Shown here: positions 59,375 through 64,000 of the stretch, piece by piece
How the letters are laid out: every line of letters starts with the position of its first letter
Position numbering within the stretch: position 1 is the first letter of the stretch
Source of the DNA: Caprimulgus europaeus
Taxonomy: Eukaryota > Chordata > Aves > Caprimulgiformes > Caprimulgidae
Assembly: GCA_907165065.1 (NCBI GenBank)
Contig: OU015525.1
Location: 1,637,138-1,701,137 of the forward strand
Direction: 5' to 3'
DNA: 64,000 bases
Notes under the pieces: model-generated
What the model was told of the DNA's origin: nothing
What the model saw: the letters and a program-made list of their open reading frames with translations, nothing else
The model's database searches: none
Translations under genes and position numbers: made by a program

Positions 59375-60193
59375 AGACCTGGACAGGCTGGAGAGCTGGG
59401 CAGGGAAAACTTGATGAAATAGAATAAGGGCAAGTGTGGGGTGTTGGACCTGGGCAGGAACAACCCCAGGTTCCAGTACAGGTTGGGGAATGACCTCCTA
59501 GAGAGCAGTGTAGGGGAAAGGGATCTGGGAGTCCTGGTGGACAGCAGGATGACCATGAGCCAGCACTGTGCCCTTGTGGCCAGGAAGGCCAATGGCATCC
59601 TGGGGGGCATTAGAAGGGCTGTGGTTAGTAGGTCAAGAGAGGTTCTTCTTCCCCTCTACTCTGCCCTGGTGAGGCCACATCTGGAATATTGTGTCCAGTT
59701 CTGGGCCCCACAGTTCAAGAAGGACAGGGAGCTGCTTGAGAGAGTCCAGCACAGAGCCACCAAGATGATGAAGGGAGTGGAGCATCTCCCTGATGAGGAA
59801 AGGCTGAGGGAGCTGGGCCTCTTTAGCTTGGAGAAGAGGAGGCTGAGGGGGGACCTTATTAATGTTTATAAATATTTGAAGGGTGAGTGTGAGGAGGATG
59901 GAGCCAGGCTCTTCTCAGTGGTGTCCAATGATAGGACAAGGGGTAATGGGTGTGAGCTGGAACACAGGAGGTTCTGCTTAAATTTGAGAAGGAACTTCTT
60001 TACTGTGAGGGTGCCAGAGCCCTGGGCCAGGCTGCCCAGGGAGGGTGTGGAGTCTCCTTCTCTGGGGACATTCAAGACCCGCCTGGACGCCTTCCTGTGT
60101 GAACTCATCTGGGTGTTCCTGCTCCGGCAGGGGGGTTGGACTGGATGAACTTTCGAGGTCCCTTCCAATCCCTGACATTCTGTGATTCTGTGA
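59375..60193 (+). mobile_element. CR1 LINE, group I, longest intact frame
   Basis: The frame 59441-60148 is open for 235 codons. In order it reads [120 protein letters not shown] and [20 protein letters not shown]. This is the C-terminal (thumb and beyond) part of the CR1 ORF2 protein; the endonuclease and RT catalytic residues lie in the missing 5' part. Tail ATTCTGTGATTCTGTG. Preserved frame implies a recent insertion, within the ZC3H3 intron in sense orientation. Confidence 0.97.
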
Positions 60194-60678
60194 AAGAAGC
60201 TGTAAGGAAGATGAATAAACACACACAGCTTTTTACATCAGACCTAAGGAAACTTGATGCTTCTTTTGGAGATTGATGTGACCTGTTAATTAGGGATGGT
60301 CAAGCCTATTAACGAGGTCAGACCTTCCTTTTGCTTTATGACATTATTGTGCACGTTGATGCTACAGAGGAGCTTGTTGGAGACAGATGCCCCCAAAACC
60401 TACATGAGGAGGTAGGTACAGGCACAAACTTGCTTCTTCCTGGGTTATCTGGGTGGGTGGAGCATCACCCCAGCCCTGTAGCAAATAATTTGACGTGCCA
60501 GGACCTGTCTGTAGAAGGGTGTCACCAAAGGATGGTGCCGTACCCTTGAGTCTGAGTCTTCCTAAATCAACTGTGTTGACGTCCATATTTCAGCTATGAA
60601 GGAGCTGCAGCCACATCAGCTGGTGGAGATGTTACCAAGGAACATCTCAGAGTCCAAGACAAAGTCTGGAAGTGGTGT

Positions 60679-61310
60679 TGTCCTGGTTTCATTAGGATAG
60701 AGCTAATTTTCTTCTTAGTAGCTAGAACAGCGCTGGGTTTTGTTTCAAAATGGGATTTGTCATGAGAAGAGCATTGATCACGTACTAAAGTTTTCAATTG
60801 TCACTGGAAGATGAAGGACTTTCCAACTTCCCTGTGTTTTGCTGGCCTGCAGGTGCAAAGAACTCAGAGGGAGTGTATTAATTAGCAAACCCTAATTGGC
60901 GTTTGGATATTCTGTATCATGTTGTGTTCAATATATAAATGAGGGTTGACCAGAAAACTCTTGAGATTCTCTTGGGGATTTTCTCAGATCACTTGGGCTC
61001 TCTCTCTCTTCTGGGATTGTGGTTTTGGTTTTGGGATTGTCTCTGCTCTGGGATCACAATCTGGGAATGGGCTGGACATCAGTCAGCAGGTGGTGAGCAG
61101 TTGCACTGTGCATTACTCATTTGAATATTCCATTATTACTGTTATAATAATAATTATTATTTTAATTATTACTTAATTATTGAATTGTTTTTATCTCAAC
61201 CCATGAGTTTTCTCATTTTTACCCTTCTCATTCTCTCCCTTATCCCATCGCGGGAGGGTGAGCGAGCGGCTCTTTGGTGTTTGGCTGCTGGCCAAGCTAA
61301 ACCCACTGCA
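60679..61310 (+). mobile_element. Solo LTR, ERVL-like family, + strand
   Basis: It begins TGTCCTGGTTTCATTAGGAT and ends AACCCACTGCA. Inner landmarks are a TATA-like ATATATAAATGAGG near 60933, the CTGGGATTGTGGTTTTGG block, an AT-rich ATAATAATTATTATT stretch with AATTGTTTTTATCTCAACCC, and GGTGAGCGAGCGGCTC. The flanks GGTGT (60674-60678) and GCTGT (61311-61315) match at four of five bases, a decayed target duplication. No viral genes are present. Confidence 0.9.
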
Positions 61311-62034
61311 GCTGTATAAGCAGAAAGGTCGTTACATTAATTAATGCTCTAAAAAAAAAAAGACACTATTAGACTCATTTTTTTGGGTTATAACCCAAAT
61401 TCTGATTATTCTTAGGTTGAGGTTGACTTCTCCTCCCACTGAAATGCTGGTTTGCCATTGTCACAGGCAATATCTGGGGCAAAAAGATCTTGTTCTGCTC
61501 CACTATGGGCTTGTAGGTTTTATTATTCTGGAGTAGCAAACCCAAGGAGATGGGGGCTGCTGTGGGTTGTCCCCCACCAACACATCCTCCAGCGGAGCAG
61601 TGACATGGGTTGGCATCAAGGTGGTTTCTTCCAAAAGTTGTTTCCCCCAACACTTCCCCAAGGGTTGACCAATCTTATGGTGGGCGTTGGGGTTGGACAA
61701 AGATTGTGGTGATGGTTTTTAAAGCCTGACTTCACCTTGATTTTACCCTGTTCTAAGGGAATTTGGTTTTGAGTTTCACAAATATTGGTGTCTGAAGGAA
61801 GGGTTGGTTTTGAAAGACTTCAAGGTGATGGTGCAAAGTACCAGGTAAACAGAGAGATTAAAAAAAAAGGTGTTTATTTTCAAACTTTTTAAAAAAATAT
61901 AAAATCAGGTCTGTTATTTAGTCTTGTTTTTCCAAGATCTTTGTTGAGGAAGTCCTGGTCTCGTGTACTTTACTGGCCTCAGTTTCAAAATCCTTCTTCT
62001 CCTACGGAAGCTATGGGATCTTTTTGGGTTAACA

Positions 62035-62847
62035 GCTTGAGAGGTGGGGCCTGTGCAAACCTCATGAGGTTCAACAAGGCCAAGTGCAAGGTCCTGAACC
62101 TGGGTCAGGGCAACCCCAAGCAAAAATCCAGGCTGGGTGGAGAATGGATCATGAGCAGCCCTGAGGAGAAGGACTTGGGGTGCTGGGGGAGGAGAAGCTC
62201 CACATGAGGCGGCACCGTGCGCTGGCAGCACAGAGCCAATAACCGTGTCCTGGGCTGCACCCAGAGCAGCGTGGGCAGCAGGGCCAGGGAGGGGATTCTG
62301 CCCCTCTGCTCCGCTCTCCTGAGACCCCCCCTGCAGTGCTGCCTCCAGTGCTGGGGCCACCAACAGCACAAGGACATGGAGCTACTGGAGCCAGTCCAGA
62401 GGAGGCCACCAGGATGATGCCAGGGCTGGAGCAGCTCTGCTGTGAGGACAGGCTGAGAGAGTTGGGGCTGTTCAGCCTGGAGAAGAGAAGGCTCCAGGGA
62501 GACCTTCTAGTGGCCTCCCAGTACCTGAAGGGGCTCCAGGAAGGCTGGGGAGGGACTTTGGCCAAGGGCAGGGAGTGGCAGAACAAGGGGTGATGGCTTG
62601 AAAGTGGCAGAGGGGAGATGGAGCTGAGATGTGAGGAAGAAATTCTTTGGTGTGAGGGTGGTGAGACCCTGGCCCAGGTTGGCCAGAGAAGCTGTGGCTG
62701 CTCCTCCCTGGAAGTGTTCTGGGCCAGGTTGGATGAGGCTTTGAGCAACCTGGTCTAGTGGAAGGTGTCCCTGCTGCTGGCAGGGGGGTTGGAACTGGAT
62801 GAGCTTTAAGGTCTCTTCCAACCCAAACCATTCTGTTATTCTATGAC
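62035..62847 (+). mobile_element. CR1 LINE, group IV, 5'-truncated
   Basis: [40 protein letters not shown], a frameshift, [60 protein letters not shown] and the UTR, with tail CCATTCTGTTATTCTATG. By eye it is nearly identical, in inverse orientation, to the copies at 35608 and 55511. Confidence 0.96.
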
Positions 62848-63889
62848 TTCCATTCAGATTTTCTGCAGTCAGTCTTAACCTGCACCACCACCTCCTTTTT
62901 CTTCACCTTCTCCTTTTGCCTTCCATATCTTCCCACCTGCACATCAGGTCCTTTTTTTCTGCCCTGAGATCCACACATCTCCTTTTACCACCCCAGAAGC
63001 GACTGATTTACCTCCTCCAGTGCAATTACTGCTCTGTTTTTAGATGCCACCTCCATTTGCACGTCCTTGGGTCCAACTTTTTGCATGTTCCTTGCCACAA
63101 ATAATCCACATATTGTTTTTTTTTGCTGCCTCATGTTGTGTTTTTGTTGAATCAAGGCAACATGGGTGTGCATCTTACCTGCCAGTGAGAGTTCTTGCTT
63201 ACTCAATGCTCTCAGACTATGATAGAAACCCAGACCATCAAATCAATAATTGTTGTGTTTCTTCTTTGGCCCCAAAAGCAGCTTTTTTAAAGCAAAATGA
63301 GTGTGGCTTTTGTATTGTGAATGTACAAACATGTTACAGTAAAATCTGAAATTGTTTTGCTATTAGAGGTTCATCATGTGCTGTTGGTAATTACCACGCC
63401 TGGTATTTTGCATACAAATGAAGATTTGTTTCTTATGGTTTTTAATCTTCTTTTTGTCTTTCTGTGAGTGTTGGTGTAATGCTGACTCTGGTGCTGGTCA
63501 TTCCTGAAGCTTCAGTCACTGATGTGCTACTCAAATTGTCCCTAATGAACTCATTTACATCCATATCAACATCCATCTTGTCCTTTCCAATCCTCAGCTC
63601 AATTGGATAATTTTTTAGTCCTCATCTGACTGTTTTAAGCAAATCTTTTTATTTAGGTGGTGACAACTGCTGGTCTCTGTTCCTGATACAAATGTTCACA
63701 TGATCCTCTCCCTCCATCGCTGCCCTCACTGCAAACCCTGCCCATTTCTTCTTCAAAAGGTTGATTTTTGTTTCTACTTTTCATGATGGTGAAAATTCTG
63801 CAAGAGATCTGGGCAAAACTGTTGCTTTAGTGTTTCTCCACCATTAATGCACCTCAACTGGGACCTTGAAAGAGAAAATGTGAGCTAGG

Positions 63890-63930
63890 ATCACAGAATC
63901 GCAGAATGGTGGGGGTTGGAAGGGACCTCA
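63890..63930 (-). mobile_element. CR1 LINE, minimal 3' end
   Basis: GATCACAGAATCGCAGAATG then GGTTGGAAGGGACCTCAG is a 41-bp CR1 terminus. It meets a + strand CR1 fragment immediately. Confidence 0.88.
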
Positions 63931-63931
63931 G

Positions 63932-64000
63932 GAGAGGACAAGAGGAAATGGCCTCAAGTTGCACCAAGGGAGGTTCAGATTGGGTATCATGGAAAAATTC
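63932..64000 (+). mobile_element. CR1 LINE, group III, runs off the window
   Basis: GAGGACAAGAGGAAATGGCC, TCAAGTTGCACCAAGGGAGG and TTCAGATTGGGTATCATGGA match [24 protein letters not shown] sequence. The rest continues past 64000. Confidence 0.85.

Larger units (their letters stand above)
59115..64000 (+). other. Downstream intron of ZC3H3
   Basis: From the donor at 59115 to the window end I see no further exon. The interval holds a possible conserved element (59255-59345), a group I CR1 (59375-60193), a solo LTR (60679-61310), a group IV CR1 (62035-62847) and the start of another CR1 at the edge. The gaps 60194-60678, 61311-62034 and 62848-63889 are unique sequence with nothing recognisable. 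Confidence 0.7.

Noticed and set aside
1..64000. tRNA, rRNA or snRNA genes
   Set aside because: I looked for B-box-like GGTTCGA-N-TCC motifs and conserved small-RNA signatures on both strands and found none convincing.

Overview
This is nuclear DNA from a bird. Copies of the CR1 LINE retrotransposon dominate it: I count about 49 recognisable fragments covering roughly 20 kb of the 64 kb. Solo long terminal repeats of an avian endogenous retrovirus (ERVL-like) family are scattered between them. CR1 density near 30 % is high even for birds. It fits a CR1-rich lineage such as woodpeckers and allies or hoopoes/hornbills, but that placement is inference. There are no bacterial-type genes, operons or CRISPR arrays. 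Nearly every long open frame is a chance frame, usually antisense, through a CR1 copy.

One host coding exon is recognisable, at 58964-59114 on the + strand. It has a strong acceptor and donor and a 49-codon open frame containing KVIKTRYRIVKK followed by a Pro/Ser stretch and W-K-T-R-R. I recognise this as the conserved region upstream of the zinc fingers of ZC3H3 (CCCH zinc-finger protein 3, an mRNA polyadenylation/export factor). If so, positions 1-58963 lie in its upstream intron, or at least upstream sequence, and 59115-64000 in the downstream intron. No other ZC3H3 exon was found.

Layout. 1-6 kb: unique AT-rich sequence with five CR1 fragments, including the longest one (4813-5950). 6-20 kb: four fragments of one ERV LTR family, including a complete solo LTR with a perfect 5-bp target duplication (18931-19555), plus CR1 copies and a compound TTTATA/AAT microsatellite (15847-16044). 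20-31 kb: CR1 copies in both orientations, a 100-N assembly gap and a GC-rich inverted repeat at 29056-29097. 31.69-32.81 kb: a seven-unit tandem array whose units alternate between two length and sequence types. 33-58 kb: more CR1 and several AT/CpG-mixed unique stretches that look like conserved non-coding DNA. 59-64 kb: the exon, the best preserved CR1 reading frame (59441-60148), another solo LTR (60679-61310) and a long + strand CR1.

The CR1 copies sort by eye into four main groups, using the peptide encoded near the 3' end and the terminal repeat. Group I has [16 protein letters not shown] and ends ATTCTGTG. Group II has [20 protein letters not shown] and ends in a TTCAATGATT-type tail. 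Group III has [19 protein letters not shown] and ends CAATTCTGGGATTC. Group IV has [20 protein letters not shown] and ends CCATTCTATGATTC. A few older, more diverged fragments remain outside these. All are 5'-truncated, so none can encode a full reverse transcriptase. About 22 lie on + and 27 on -.
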